NCBI RefSeq assembly: GCF_004119495.1
Contig: NZ_NRQU01000003.1
Coordinates: forward strand, 62,001 to 126,000
Direction: 5' to 3'
Source of the DNA: Flavobacterium sp. YO12
Lineage (GTDB): Bacteria; Bacteroidota; Bacteroidia; Flavobacteriales; Flavobacteriaceae
DNA length: 64,000 nucleotides
Shown: piece by piece, positions 1-8,426 of the stretch
How the letters are laid out: each line of letters starts with the position of its first letter
Position numbering within the stretch: the first letter of the stretch is position 1
Notes under the pieces: model-generated
Databases searched by the model: none
What the model saw: the letters and a program-made list of their open reading frames with translations, nothing else
Told to the model about the DNA's origin: nothing
Translations under genes and position numbers: made by a program

Positions 1-1
1 T

Positions 2-307
2 GGAAATCTTAGACGAGATACTTTACCAACGGCTTTAAAAGAAGCTGAAATAAAACTGAACGAAATTCAGGTTTACGAAACTTCATTACAGCCTCAAAAA
101 ATAAAAACTGCCGTTGATGCAATTTTATTTTACAGTCCGTCTGGAGTTGAAAGTTATTTAAAAGAAAATACGATCAAGAAAGAAATCTGTTTTTGCATTG
201 GAGAAACTACTGCAGAAGCTTTACATAAAATTACCAAAAACATCATTATTGCAGATCAGCCCACAGTTGAAGATGTAATTGAAGATGTAATTAACGAATA
301 CAAGTAG
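2..307 (+). CDS. hemD: Uroporphyrinogen-III synthase, C-terminal part (partial)
   Basis: An open frame runs in from the window edge and stops with TAG at 305-307, giving about 101 C-terminal residues. The segment has the pattern of the second half of HemD: a strand ending in ILFYSPSGVESY, then FCIGETTAEAL and a final helix after ADQPTVEDVIED. HemD cyclises hydroxymethylbilane to uroporphyrinogen III in the cytoplasm. The next gene, hemE, uses exactly that product, which supports the call. The N-terminal half lies outside the window, so length and start cannot be judged. The family is poorly conserved and the identification rests on these short motifs plus context. Confidence 0.8.
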   Translation, partial: GNLRRDTLPTALKEAEIKLNEIQVYETSLQPQKIKTAVDAILFYSPSGVESYLKENTIKKEICFCIGETTAEALHKITKNIIIADQPTVEDVIEDVINEYK

Positions 308-313
308 CAATAG

Positions 314-387
314 GCTTTAGGCTGTAAGCCGTAAGCTAAAAAATAAAAATAAATATCGCTTAAAGCCTAAAGCTTAAAGCCTAAAGC
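314..387. repeat. Intergenic word repeat with near-perfect inverted repeat
   Basis: The hemD-hemE spacer is built from variants of one word, GCTTAAAGCCTAAAGC. Bases 314-329 are a 15-of-16 reverse complement of 358-373, and 374-387 repeats the word once more. It can form a stem of about 16 bp around an A-rich loop. There is no T-run after it, so it does not look like a classical terminator. Confidence 0.6.
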
Positions 388-396
388 AAGAAAAAA

Positions 397-1422
397 ATGT
401 TAAAAAACGACCTATTTTTAAGAGCATTAAAAGGAGAAACAGTGCAACGTCCGCCAGTATGGATGATGCGTCAGGCAGGAAGATATTTGCCAGAATTTAG
501 AGAACTTCGTGATAAATATGATTTTTTTACGCGTTGTGAAACTCCAGAATTAGCTGCTGAAATTACAGTTCAGCCAATTCGCAGAATTGCTCCGGATGCT
601 GCTATTTTATTTTCGGATATTTTGGTAGTACCTCGCGCAATGGGAATTCATGTAGAATTGAAAGACAATTTAGGGCCGATTATTCCAAATCCAATTCGTT
701 CTTTGGCCGATGTTCACAAAGTTTATGTTCCAGATGTAAATGAAACTTTAGGTTACGTTTTTGATGCTGTGAAATTGACCAAAGAAATGTTGAACGACGA
801 AGTACCATTAATTGGTTTCGCAGGTTCTCCTTGGACAATTTTCTGTTATGCTGTTGAAGGAAAAGGTTCTAAAAGTTTTGATATTGCAAAAGGATTCTGC
901 TTTTCAAATCCAGCTGCAGCACATACTTTATTACAAAAAATCACAGATACGACTATTTTATACTTAAAAGAAAAAGTAAAATCGGGTGTAAATGCGGTTC
1001 AGATTTTTGATTCTTGGGGAGGAATGCTTTCTCCTGTTGATTATCAAGAGTTTTCATGGAAATACATCAACCAGATTGTTGATGCTTTAGCTGATATTAC
1101 TCCCGTTATTGTTTTTGGAAAAGGTTGTTGGTTTGCTCTTGGCGAAATGGGAAAAAGTAAAGCTTCTGCATTAGGAGTTGACTGGACTTGTTCGGCTAGA
1201 AATGCTCGTTATTTGTCAGGTGGAAACATTACATTACAAGGAAATTTTGATCCGTCAAGATTACTTTCTCCAATTCCGACTATCAAGAAAATGGTTCACG
1301 AAATGATCGACGAGTTCGGAAAAGATAAATATATTGTAAATTTAGGTCACGGAATTTTACCACATATCCCTGTAGATCACGCAAAAGCGTTTATTGACGC
1401 GGTTAAGGAATACGGGCAATAA
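397..1422 (+). CDS. hemE: Uroporphyrinogen decarboxylase
   Basis: 341 residues, the usual length for HemE. It removes the four acetate carboxylates of uroporphyrinogen III to give coproporphyrinogen III in the cytoplasm. The N-terminal signature [15 protein letters not shown] (about residues 20-34) is the classical family motif with the substrate-binding Arg pair, and the second signature with GFAGSPWTI is near residue 140. The C-terminal [14 protein letters not shown] is also typical. It follows hemD by about 90 bp and its product is the substrate of HemF encoded downstream at 2863. The ATG start is supported by the conserved [15 protein letters not shown]-terminus. Confidence 0.97.
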   Translation: MLKNDLFLRALKGETVQRPPVWMMRQAGRYLPEFRELRDKYDFFTRCETPELAAEITVQPIRRIAPDAAILFSDILVVPRAMGIHVELKDNLGPIIPNPIRSLADVHKVYVPDVNETLGYVFDAVKLTKEMLNDEVPLIGFAGSPWTIFCYAVEGKGSKSFDIAKGFCFSNPAAAHTLLQKITDTTILYLKEKVKSGVNAVQIFDSWGGMLSPVDYQEFSWKYINQIVDALADITPVIVFGKGCWFALGEMGKSKASALGVDWTCSARNARYLSGGNITLQGNFDPSRLLSPIPTIKKMVHEMIDEFGKDKYIVNLGHGILPHIPVDHAKAFIDAVKEYGQ

Positions 1423-1424
1423 TC

Positions 1425-1483
1425 GTTGATAGTTTTTGGTTGATGGTTGTTGAAAATGTAACGATCAACCAAAAACTATCAAC
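1425..1483. repeat. 20-bp perfect inverted repeat between hemE and the next gene
   Basis: Bases 1425-1444 and 1464-1483 are exact reverse complements (20 of 20) separated by 19 bases. The arms use the word TTGATAGTTTTTGG. The downstream flank is CATCAACTTAAAG, not a T-run, so transcription may continue into the gene at 1501. Confidence 0.8.
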
Positions 1484-1500
1484 CATCAACTTAAAGAAAC

Positions 1501-1878
1501 ATGCTGAACAAAGGACTTAGAGACGAAGAATCTATTAGAATAGAAAATACTCTGCGAACTTTGCATGCCTTAATTTTTGTTCCAAAATTTTGGAATGCTG
1601 AAGACACAAGTCTTATTGATGAACAATTAAAAAGTTTTGGCTTAAGCCTGCAGAGAACAATTGAAATTCCAGAAGAGGAATTAATTACTCTATTGCAACA
1701 ATGTCATTTAGACTGGAATCAGCAAGAACAATTTGCCGATATTTTGATGGGACTTTCTGCAGAGAAACAATTTGATTTTCTAGAAAAAGCTCTTGCCATT
1801 TACCAATATATCCAACAAGAAAGCAAAGTTTTTTCTTTTGGGATTAACGCTAAAATTGCTTCGGCCAAAAACAAATAG
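1501..1878 (+). CDS. Conserved-looking hypothetical protein, 125 aa
   Basis: A cytoplasmic, mostly helical protein of 125 residues with no signal peptide or membrane segment. I do not recognise a family. It is rich in Glu, Gln and Leu, and its C-terminal third (LEKALAIYQYIQQES) looks like an amphipathic helix. It lies between hemE and an acetyltransferase gene, with only 2 bases before the next ATG, so the two are probably translated from one message. The ATG follows the inverted repeat by 17 bases. Its position in a heme-biosynthesis run may be incidental. Confidence 0.75.
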   Translation: MLNKGLRDEESIRIENTLRTLHALIFVPKFWNAEDTSLIDEQLKSFGLSLQRTIEIPEEELITLLQQCHLDWNQQEQFADILMGLSAEKQFDFLEKALAIYQYIQQESKVFSFGINAKIASAKNK

Positions 1879-1880
1879 AG

Positions 1881-2432
1881 ATGAGTTTTACAGACTGGAA
1901 AACAGAGCGAATTGAAAGCATTCTTCCCGAAGATTTTTACACGCTTATTGAAAAGAATGCAAAACACATCGAAAAAACTTTTCCAGTAACTTTATCTCAT
2001 TGCTTAGATTTAGAAAAAACTAAAAATTTCATTGCTTATAATCAAGATAAAGAGAACCATAAAGAAGGATACTATTTTTATCCCAGAGATATAAAAACCA
2101 ATGCCTTAATTGGTTATTTATGTATCAAAAGCATTGATAATCGTATTTCTAAATGTGAATTGGGTTATTTTGTTGATGAAGATTATCAAGGAAAAGGAAT
2201 TACCTCAAAACTGGTTTCAGAAACATTAGATTTTTGTTTCAATACTTTAAAAATGAATAAGGTTTTTATCTGTACTTCAAAAATCAATAAAGCAAGTCAG
2301 CAAATTGCATTAAAACACCATTTTAAAAAAGAAGGAATATTAAGAGACGAATTTAAAGGCGGCGACGGAACATTTGAAGATGTCGTTTATTTTGGATTAC
2401 TCAAATCAGAATATAAGCAACATGAAAGATAA
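1881..2432 (+). CDS. GNAT-family N-acetyltransferase (RimJ/RimL type)
   Basis: 183 residues with the GNAT fold order: an N-terminal region with LSHCLDLEKTKNFI, a beta hairpin (ALIGYLCIKSID), a strand ELGYFVDEDYQGKGITSKLV carrying the acetyl-CoA pyrophosphate loop (Q-G-K-G-I-T), and a C-terminal NKASQQIALKHHFKKEGILR typical of the RimJ/RimL subgroup. These enzymes transfer acetyl groups from acetyl-CoA to amines, often protein N-termini. The real substrate is unknown. It starts 2 bases after the previous stop and is followed 6 bases later by the next gene, so it sits in the hem transcription unit. Confidence 0.88.
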   Translation: MSFTDWKTERIESILPEDFYTLIEKNAKHIEKTFPVTLSHCLDLEKTKNFIAYNQDKENHKEGYYFYPRDIKTNALIGYLCIKSIDNRISKCELGYFVDEDYQGKGITSKLVSETLDFCFNTLKMNKVFICTSKINKASQQIALKHHFKKEGILRDEFKGGDGTFEDVVYFGLLKSEYKQHER

Positions 2433-2438
2433 AGTCAG

Positions 2439-2858
2439 ATGAGTTCTTTTGAAAAAATCTTAACATCCATTCTTGATTTTAACTTAAAAAAATTGAGTCC
2501 AATATATCAAGGTTTTCTTGTGGCGTGTTTTTTTGCAATATTTATTAGCACATGCTCGTATTTTTCAAACGAAGCCAAAATGAGTAAAGATGCATATAGA
2601 CAGATATTTCAAAAAAAAATTTCTGGATTAATTGTAAAGAAGTTTTTAGATAAACATAACCATATGTCTCACACATTTACACTAAATGACTCAAGTCATG
2701 TATATGGTTATTCTATTATTTGGGAAAAAGCTGAAATAGGAGATTCATTATTCAAAAAAGCAAATTCAAGGTTTGTAAAGATTTTAAAAAAAGATACAAC
2801 AATAGTAATTGATATGAATCTTGCATTCAAATATCATGATACTTTCCCAGAAAAATAA
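2439..2858 (+). CDS. Hypothetical single-pass membrane protein, 139 aa
   Basis: One hydrophobic segment (about residues 25-41, FLVACFFAIFISTCSYF) follows a short amphipathic N-terminus, and the remaining ~95 residues are Lys-rich and polar. No recognised domain. Base composition looks even more AT-rich than the flanking hem genes, which may mark a late insertion into the cluster, although I have not computed this. The gene ends 4 bases before the preferred hemF start. Function unknown. Confidence 0.65.
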   Translation: MSSFEKILTSILDFNLKKLSPIYQGFLVACFFAIFISTCSYFSNEAKMSKDAYRQIFQKKISGLIVKKFLDKHNHMSHTFTLNDSSHVYGYSIIWEKAEIGDSLFKKANSRFVKILKKDTTIVIDMNLAFKYHDTFPEK

Positions 2859-2862
2859 AAAC

Positions 2863-3765
2863 ATGAAAGATAAATTTTACGCATACATACAACAATTACA
2901 AGACCAAATCTGCGCTGGATTAGAGACTGTTGACGGAACAACAAAATTCAAAGAAGATTTGTGGAAACGTCCTGAAGGCGGCGGCGGAAGAACACGTGTT
3001 ATTGAAAACGGAAATGTTTTTGAAAAAGGCGGGGTAAACATTTCAGCCGTTCACGGAAAACTTCCTGAAACAATGCAAAAAATGTTCGGTGTTGGCGAAG
3101 CTGATTTCTTTGCTTGCGGATTGAGTTTGGTTTTGCATCCAAAAAACCCAATGGTTCCTACGGTTCATGCGAATTGGCGCTACTTTGAAATGTACGATGA
3201 ATCTGGAAAAGTGATCGAACAATGGTTTGGCGGCGGACAGGATTTAACGCCTTATTATTTATTTGAGGAAGATGCAAAACACTTTCACCAAACTTGCAAA
3301 ACGGCTTGCGATAAGCATAATCCAGAATTTTATCCAAAATATAAAAAGCAATGTGATTCGTATTTTTGGAATGCGCACAGAAATGAAGCCCGCGGAATTG
3401 GCGGTTTATTCTTTGATTATTGCAAAGCAAATGAGCAAATGTCGATGGAAAACTGGTACAATTTTGTAACCGAAGTTGGTAATAGTTTCCTTGAAGCATA
3501 TGTTCCGATTGTGGAAAGAAGAAAAAATTTAGAATATAACCCAGAAAACAGAACATGGCAGGAAATTCGCCGCGGCCGCTATGTTGAGTTTAATCTCGTT
3601 CATGACAAAGGAACTTTATTCGGTTTAAAAACCAATGGAAGAATTGAGAGTATTTTGATGAGTTTACCTCCGCATGTTCAATGGGTTTACGATCATCATC
3701 CAGAAGCGGGAAGTGATGAGGAAAAATTGGTTAATGTGTTAGAAAATCCGCGTGAGTGGATTTGA
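2863..3765 (+). CDS. hemF: Oxygen-dependent coproporphyrinogen III oxidase
   Basis: 300 residues from the ATG at 2863. It oxidatively decarboxylates coproporphyrinogen III to protoporphyrinogen IX using O2, which implies aerobic heme synthesis. Family motifs are clear: GGGGRTRVIENG (about 39-50), VFEKGGVNISAVHG (52-65), HPKNPMVPTVHANWRYFEM (92-110), GGGQDLTPYY (123-132), and the C-terminal GRYVEFNLVHDKGTLFGL. The longer reading frame opening at 2821 overlaps the previous gene and adds residues that are not family-like, so 2863 is the better start. The next gene on this strand belongs to a mobile-type island. Confidence 0.97.
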   Translation: MKDKFYAYIQQLQDQICAGLETVDGTTKFKEDLWKRPEGGGGRTRVIENGNVFEKGGVNISAVHGKLPETMQKMFGVGEADFFACGLSLVLHPKNPMVPTVHANWRYFEMYDESGKVIEQWFGGGQDLTPYYLFEEDAKHFHQTCKTACDKHNPEFYPKYKKQCDSYFWNAHRNEARGIGGLFFDYCKANEQMSMENWYNFVTEVGNSFLEAYVPIVERRKNLEYNPENRTWQEIRRGRYVEFNLVHDKGTLFGLKTNGRIESILMSLPPHVQWVYDHHPEAGSDEEKLVNVLENPREWI

Positions 3766-3796
3766 TTTTTATTGAGAATTTATAATCCGATTATTC

Positions 3797-3875
3797 TATG
3801 TCGCTCCGCTGGAGCTTTTGACAAGTATCGTGTAATTTTGCTATAAATATAATGCTCCTCTGGAGCATTTTTTTA
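3797..3875 (+). repeat. Paired-hairpin REP-like module, copy 1 (direct)
   Basis: The module has two short hairpins. The first is GCTCC-GCT-GGAGC at 3803-3815, preceded by TATGTC. The second, at 3851-3869, has an 8-bp stem AATGCTCC/GGAGCATT around TCT. Between them lies a ~35-base spacer ending in CTATAAATAT. The second hairpin is followed by seven T and may double as a hemF terminator. The same architecture recurs at 3913-3990 (inverted) and 4541-4619 (direct). Confidence 0.8.
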
Positions 3876-3912
3876 TATACGAATAGTTCCTGTAAAATTT
3901 TAGACTATTCCT

Positions 3913-3990
3913 AAAAAGAAGCTTCGGAGAAGCGAAATATTTATAGAACAATTTACATCCCCTAGCATAAAGCCCCAGAGGGGCGACATA
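3913..3990 (-). repeat. Paired-hairpin REP-like module, copy 2 (inverted)
   Basis: Read on the minus strand this matches copy 1: TATGTC then GCCCC-TCT-GGGGC (3972-3984), a ~35-base spacer ending in CTATAAATAT, then GCTTC-TCC-GAAGC (3921-3933). Stem bases change in a compensated way relative to copy 1 (CTCC/GGAG, CCCC/GGGG, CTTC/GAAG), so structure is conserved more than sequence. Confidence 0.8.
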
Positions 3991-4076
3991 TTTTACACAC
4001 CATAAAAAATAATAATTGTCCTACAAAATTAAAATTATTAACTAGCTTTACTAAATAATTAATTTTAATTAATCAC

Positions 4077-4535
4077 ATGGCAAACACCTATTCTCAGCTA
4101 TATGTTCAAATCGTTTTTGCTGTAAAGGGAAGACAAAACTTAATTTCCAAAAACAAGAAAAACGAAATTTATAAATACATCACTGGAATTATTATCCATC
4201 AAAAACAAAAACTGATTGCAATAAACGGAATGCCAGATCATATTCATATCTTAGTCGGAATAAAACCAAATATTTCAATATCAGATTTAGTGCGAGATGT
4301 TAAATCAAGTTCATCTAAATTCATAAATGAACAAAAGTGGATAAATGGTAAATTTGAATGGCAAACAGGTTTTGGAGCCTTTTCATATGGACATTCGCAG
4401 TTAACATCTGTTATAAAATATATTGAAAATCAAGAAGAACATCATAAAACCAAAACATTTAAAGAAGAATATATCGCATTTCTAAAATTATTCAATATTG
4501 ATTTTAAAAATGAATTTATTTTTGATGATATTTAA
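4077..4535 (+). mobile_element. IS200-like / REP-associated tyrosine transposase (Y1, HUH)
   Basis: 152 residues. The HUH motif is H55-I56-H57 inside MPDHIHILVG, and the catalytic Tyr is probably Y115 in KYIENQ with the conserved Gln at 119, the arrangement of the Y1 transposase family (PF01797-type). Enzymes of this family cut and rejoin single-stranded DNA at hairpins. The gene is flanked on both sides by copies of a paired-hairpin module, and no TnpB gene is present, which fits a RAYT (REP-associated) role better than an autonomous IS605 element. Both catalytic motifs and the C-terminal helix are intact, so the gene appears functional. The ATG is preceded by an AT-rich leader. It separates hemF from the next genes. 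Confidence 0.9.
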
Positions 4536-4540
4536 TATTA

Positions 4541-4619
4541 TATCGCTCCGCTGGAGCTTCAAATGTTATTCGATTATTATAATAGCTATAAATATTTTGC
4601 TTCTCCGAAGCATTTCTTA
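4541..4619 (+). repeat. Paired-hairpin REP-like module, copy 3 (direct)
   Basis: It begins six bases after the transposase stop. First hairpin GCTCC-GCT-GGAGC at 4545-4557, then a ~40-base spacer ending in CTATAAATAT, then GCTTC-TCC-GAAGC at 4599-4611. The first hairpin equals that of copy 1, the second equals that of copy 2. Confidence 0.8.
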
Positions 4620-4633
4620 AATACCACATTATC

Positions 4634-5566
4634 TTGAAACTGATTTACGCCACATTTTTTATCAGCATTTTTGGGTGTTTTGCTCAAAACGATACTTTAC
4701 AAAACCCTTACTTTAAATCATACAATGATAAAATTACCGTCAGTACTTATTATTTAGACACTTCCAATAGTTTTCAGATTGCTTCAGGCAGTCAAGATTC
4801 GCAAACATTTGTTAATCTTATTCCGAATCGGAAAGAACAAATTGGTTTTAATTTGAATTATAAAATCATCGATGTTACGATTGGTTTTGCGCCTAAATTT
4901 CTTGGCGGTAACAAAGGCGATTCTCATTCCAAGCATTTCAATTTCAATACCCGTTTTTATTATAAAAAATGGATGCAGTCATTCACTTTCATCAATCAAA
5001 AGGGATTTTATATCAGTGATGATAATATAACTGCTCAATTGCCAAGAATGAGAACCACTAAAATTGGCGGATCGACAGCTTATGTTTTTAATGATAAATT
5101 CTCTTTTAAAACACTGGTAAGCCAAAATGAATGGCAGACAAAAAGTTCTGGAAGTTTTATTCCGACTTTTTCATTTTATTACACCAATATAGATTTAAAC
5201 ACTCCAGATTCGTCTCCCGGCGATATTTATGTATTTACTTTAGCGCCTTCTTACTTTTACAATTTCGTAATCAGCGATCGTGTTTTAATTGGAGCTGGAA
5301 TTGCCTTAGGATTTGGAATTAATGATGTTGACGGAGATACATCTGCTTTATATCAAGCCGATTTCAATTTAAAACTGGCCTATAATAAAGACCGTTTCTT
5401 TGCTTTTGCGAGTTTAAATTCGGTAAGCTTTGTTCAAGATGAAAAAGTTGATCCTAGGCTGAATGATAATGTTTCAACATTAAAATTTTCGGTAGGTTAT
5501 CGATTTGATCCTCCAAAAAAAGTAAAGGAAGTTTACGATAAAGTCAATAAAAAAATTGGGCTGTAA
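4634..5566 (+). CDS. Probable outer-membrane beta-barrel protein, DUF4421-like
   Basis: 310 residues with a signal peptide (MKLIYATFFISIFGCFAQ, cleavage about residue 18). The rest shows alternating strands with aromatic ends (NLNYKIIDVTIGF, FNFNTRFYYKKW, FFAFASLNSVSF, LKFSVGYRF), the look of an outer-membrane barrel. It resembles DUF4421 proteins of Bacteroidetes, but the family match is from memory. The start is TTG: no in-frame ATG exists upstream within the spacer, and the TTG places the signal peptide exactly at the N-terminus. The gene begins just after the third hairpin module. Confidence 0.7.
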   Translation: MKLIYATFFISIFGCFAQNDTLQNPYFKSYNDKITVSTYYLDTSNSFQIASGSQDSQTFVNLIPNRKEQIGFNLNYKIIDVTIGFAPKFLGGNKGDSHSKHFNFNTRFYYKKWMQSFTFINQKGFYISDDNITAQLPRMRTTKIGGSTAYVFNDKFSFKTLVSQNEWQTKSSGSFIPTFSFYYTNIDLNTPDSSPGDIYVFTLAPSYFYNFVISDRVLIGAGIALGFGINDVDGDTSALYQADFNLKLAYNKDRFFAFASLNSVSFVQDEKVDPRLNDNVSTLKFSVGYRFDPPKKVKEVYDKVNKKIGL

Positions 5567-5638
5567 AAAACACTCTTTCAATAAGTTCTAAAAAATGCTT
5601 AAATTAACGGGAATTTATTCCACCTAAAATTCAGTATT

Positions 5639-6535
5639 ATGGCAAATATGAACAATGAACAATTAAATCGCATGCATTCTGGGAAAGGTTTTATTGCTGC
5701 TTTAGATCAAAGCGGCGGAAGTACTCCAAAAGCATTGGCACAATATGGAATACAGGAAAGCAGTTTCTCAAATGATGAAGAAATGTACACTTTAGTACAC
5801 GAAATGAGAACGAGAATTATAAAAAGCCCTGCGTTTGACAGCGAATATATTTTAGGTGCTATTTTGTTTGAAAACACAATGGATCGTAAAATTGACGGTC
5901 TGTGGACTGCTGACTATTTATGGGAGAAAAAACAGATTGTACCGTTTTTAAAAGTTGACAAAGGTCTTGCTGATCTAGCAAATGGCGTACAGTTGATGAA
6001 ACCTATTTCTAATTTGGATGAATTATTGACGCGTGCTGTTGAACGAAACGTTTTTGGAACTAAAATGCGTTCTGTTATTAAAGAGGCAAATGCAGCAGGT
6101 ATTTGCGAAGTTGTGGAACAGCAATTTGCTGTAGGTCTTCAAATCTTTAAAAAAGGACTAATTCCTATTATTGAGCCTGAAGTTGATATTTATAGTGCTG
6201 ATAAAACAAAATCAGAAGAAATTCTAAAAGAAGAAATCATAAAACAACTACGCACATTAGACAAAGATGTAAAAGTGATGCTGAAATTATCGATTCCAAC
6301 GGTTAATGATTTTTACAGCGAATTAATGTCGAACCCGAATGTTGTTAGAGTTGTGGCTCTTTCCGGTGGATATTCTAGAGAAGATGCCAATGACAGGCTT
6401 TCACAAAACCACGGATTGATTGCGAGTTTCTCAAGAGCATTATCTGAAGGACTTAGTGCTGACCAATCTGATAATGATTTTAATAATACGCTGAAACATA
6501 CGATAAAAGCTATTTATGACGCTTCTATCACTTAA
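5639..6535 (+). CDS. fbaB: Fructose-bisphosphate aldolase, class I (short bacterial type)
   Basis: 298 residues, matching the ~296-residue class I aldolases known from Staphylococcus. The N-terminus [19 protein letters not shown] is diagnostic. The enzyme cleaves fructose-1,6-bisphosphate to dihydroxyacetone phosphate and glyceraldehyde-3-phosphate through a Schiff-base lysine, likely the Lys in VMLKLSIP. Other conserved parts are IIEPEVDI and [14 protein letters not shown]. It stands alone and ends in a strong bidirectional terminator shared with the convergent gene at 6603. Confidence 0.95.
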   Translation: MANMNNEQLNRMHSGKGFIAALDQSGGSTPKALAQYGIQESSFSNDEEMYTLVHEMRTRIIKSPAFDSEYILGAILFENTMDRKIDGLWTADYLWEKKQIVPFLKVDKGLADLANGVQLMKPISNLDELLTRAVERNVFGTKMRSVIKEANAAGICEVVEQQFAVGLQIFKKGLIPIIEPEVDIYSADKTKSEEILKEEIIKQLRTLDKDVKVMLKLSIPTVNDFYSELMSNPNVVRVVALSGGYSREDANDRLSQNHGLIASFSRALSEGLSADQSDNDFNNTLKHTIKAIYDASIT

Positions 6536-6558
6536 TAAATTGTTCTTTACAACTTAAA

Positions 6559-6591
6559 AAAATCCCCGAAAATTAATTTTTCGGGGATTTG
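6559..6591. terminator. Bidirectional rho-independent terminator
   Basis: Arms AAATCCCCGAAAA and TTTTCGGGGATTT surround a short loop, with A-rich sequence on the left and T-rich on the right. It separates fbaB (plus) from the convergent secreted-protein gene (minus). Confidence 0.85.
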
Positions 6592-6602
6592 TATTTTATA
6601 GC

Positions 6603-8423
6603 TTATTTAGAAGTCATCTCGTCAGCTAAATCTAATGTCTGTAAAATGATGTTTTTATCAGATTTTAAAGTGTTCAATTTAACTGCAAAAATCAATTTGT
6701 TATTGATTAGTTTTTTAGGAGACTCAAAAGTAATATCTGAAAATTGCTTCGAAATTCTATTTAATTTCTCAAAATCAGATGCATTAGTACTTTCAGATTT
6801 ACCGAAAACATTCATCGTCTGACCAATATTCAACTTTCCGAACATATAATTTTTCTTTAAATCTTTCTTGGCTTCAGCCACAAATGATCCTTTTTCTTTG
6901 CTAAAATAATCAAGCGTGTTTGCTACGACAACAACATCTTTGTCTTTGATAATAAACAAATCGCCATATTCTTTTGTTCCTTCTATCAAGAAAGTATTTC
7001 CGTTTTGAGTCAAAAATTGCTTACGAACGCCTAACTGTAAAAGCTTATCTCCAAATGTTGGATGTGTAGAGGTAAAAATCACAGAAAAAAGCGGCACTGT
7101 TTTCTTAATTTTTTCTTCTTTTTCTATCGGCTCAAAATTTTCATCGTAGTCGTACGATTTAGAAACTACCTCAACTTTCTTGCTGTTGTATAAAAACAGG
7201 CTCAAATCACCGTCAAAAAGCTTTGCTGCGGCTTCTTCATCAACAATTGTAGAAATTAAATCTGTAACCACGGTCAAATCATCTCTCTTTAACGCAGGAC
7301 TATTAAACAAATCGGTCATTAAAGACGGAATGTTTTCAAGCGCTGCTTGGGTATTGATGTGATAAGACATATATCCCAAAGGCTTATTCAACGGGAAGTA
7401 ATTAAATATGTTTTTGTTGATTTTTCTATTGCTGATTTTCCCTACAACTTCTGCAATCTGCTCTGAATATTCGATAACTTCTTCTATTCGCGCATTGTTG
7501 TTGTCGAAATAAAAATCGAGATTTATCCCTTTTACAAAATTGCCCAAATTTTTCTGGTTTGGTAAAAATTTATCATAACCTCCAAAAATTGCCATTGGAT
7601 AGGAGTAAGAAGAATATAAGCCAGTCATAATTGCACCATAATTTACCCACGATGAAATATCTGCCAGTGCATTTATTTTATCAGATACAGGTGCCGTAAA
7701 ACCATTCTCAAACAATGCTTTTATCATCAAATTTTGCTGTTCGGCCAATTTTTGATTAAAGTCATCTTCTTCTTTAGTGTATTCAGCATAAGATTCATTA
7801 CTATATGGAGATTCTTCTGCAGGAGATTCTTCTACAGCTGTTGAATTATCACTAACTGCCGGCTCCTCAATAGACAATTCTTTATAAGGTTCATCTATTG
7901 CAATTGAATCTTGCAGTGTAACTGCTGCTGGAATATCATATTGGTTTGAGTGAAATTTCTTTGTTAGTTTTAATATTACCAAATAATTATCATTCCACGC
8001 AAATGATTCTTTTTCATTTTTTGTGGTAAGAATACTGAAATTTCCAAAATCCTGAACATTTGGAGCTATAACCGAATCTGTGTTTTTATTCAAGCTGTAT
8101 TCTTGCAGTAAAAACTGTCTTGCAGCTTCTTTATTCTTTATCGGAATCGTGATTTGACAATACGGAATACTGTCTGTAAAATTTCCGTGAACGGTTAATT
8201 GTTTGTCTAAATAAAAAAGAGATGTGTACTTGCTGATGTCAAAACCTGAGTTTCCCTCTTTGTACTTATTCAATACAGGATGATTTAATACCTCATCTAT
8301 ATTTACTTTTTTCGAAAGTTGATTTCCATTAAATTGTACAAAATAGTCGTATTTATTTTGATTGTTTTGACCAAAGGTCAGATAGGTGGCGAATACTAAA
8401 AATAAAGTGCAAAACTGCTTCAT
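6603..8423 (-). CDS. Secreted hypothetical protein, 606 aa (possibly DUF4836-like)
   Basis: The N-terminus MKQFCTLFLVFATYLTFGQ is a signal peptide with cleavage after about residue 19. The mature protein has an acidic low-complexity stretch near residues 180-225 (repeated EESP/SNES/YAEYTKEED) that divides an N-terminal domain from a C-terminal part containing AAAKLFDGDLSLFLYN. That phrase recalls DUF4836 proteins of Bacteroidetes, but only weakly. It starts 3 bases after the stop of the lipoprotein gene on the same strand, so the two should be co-transcribed and may act together at the envelope. Function unknown. Confidence 0.75.
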   Translation of the reverse strand: MKQFCTLFLVFATYLTFGQNNQNKYDYFVQFNGNQLSKKVNIDEVLNHPVLNKYKEGNSGFDISKYTSLFYLDKQLTVHGNFTDSIPYCQITIPIKNKEAARQFLLQEYSLNKNTDSVIAPNVQDFGNFSILTTKNEKESFAWNDNYLVILKLTKKFHSNQYDIPAAVTLQDSIAIDEPYKELSIEEPAVSDNSTAVEESPAEESPYSNESYAEYTKEEDDFNQKLAEQQNLMIKALFENGFTAPVSDKINALADISSWVNYGAIMTGLYSSYSYPMAIFGGYDKFLPNQKNLGNFVKGINLDFYFDNNNARIEEVIEYSEQIAEVVGKISNRKINKNIFNYFPLNKPLGYMSYHINTQAALENIPSLMTDLFNSPALKRDDLTVVTDLISTIVDEEAAAKLFDGDLSLFLYNSKKVEVVSKSYDYDENFEPIEKEEKIKKTVPLFSVIFTSTHPTFGDKLLQLGVRKQFLTQNGNTFLIEGTKEYGDLFIIKDKDVVVVANTLDYFSKEKGSFVAEAKKDLKKNYMFGKLNIGQTMNVFGKSESTNASDFEKLNRISKQFSDITFESPKKLINNKLIFAVKLNTLKSDKNIILQTLDLADEMTSK

Positions 8424-8426
8424 AAA

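Noticed and set aside
3158..3556. An open frame antisense to hemF
   Set aside because: It lies fully inside a strongly conserved gene and its product has no recognisable feature.
3797..4619. Possible complete IS605 element
   Set aside because: No tnpB, and the three modules are arranged two before and one after the gene, with one inverted, unlike fixed left and right ends.
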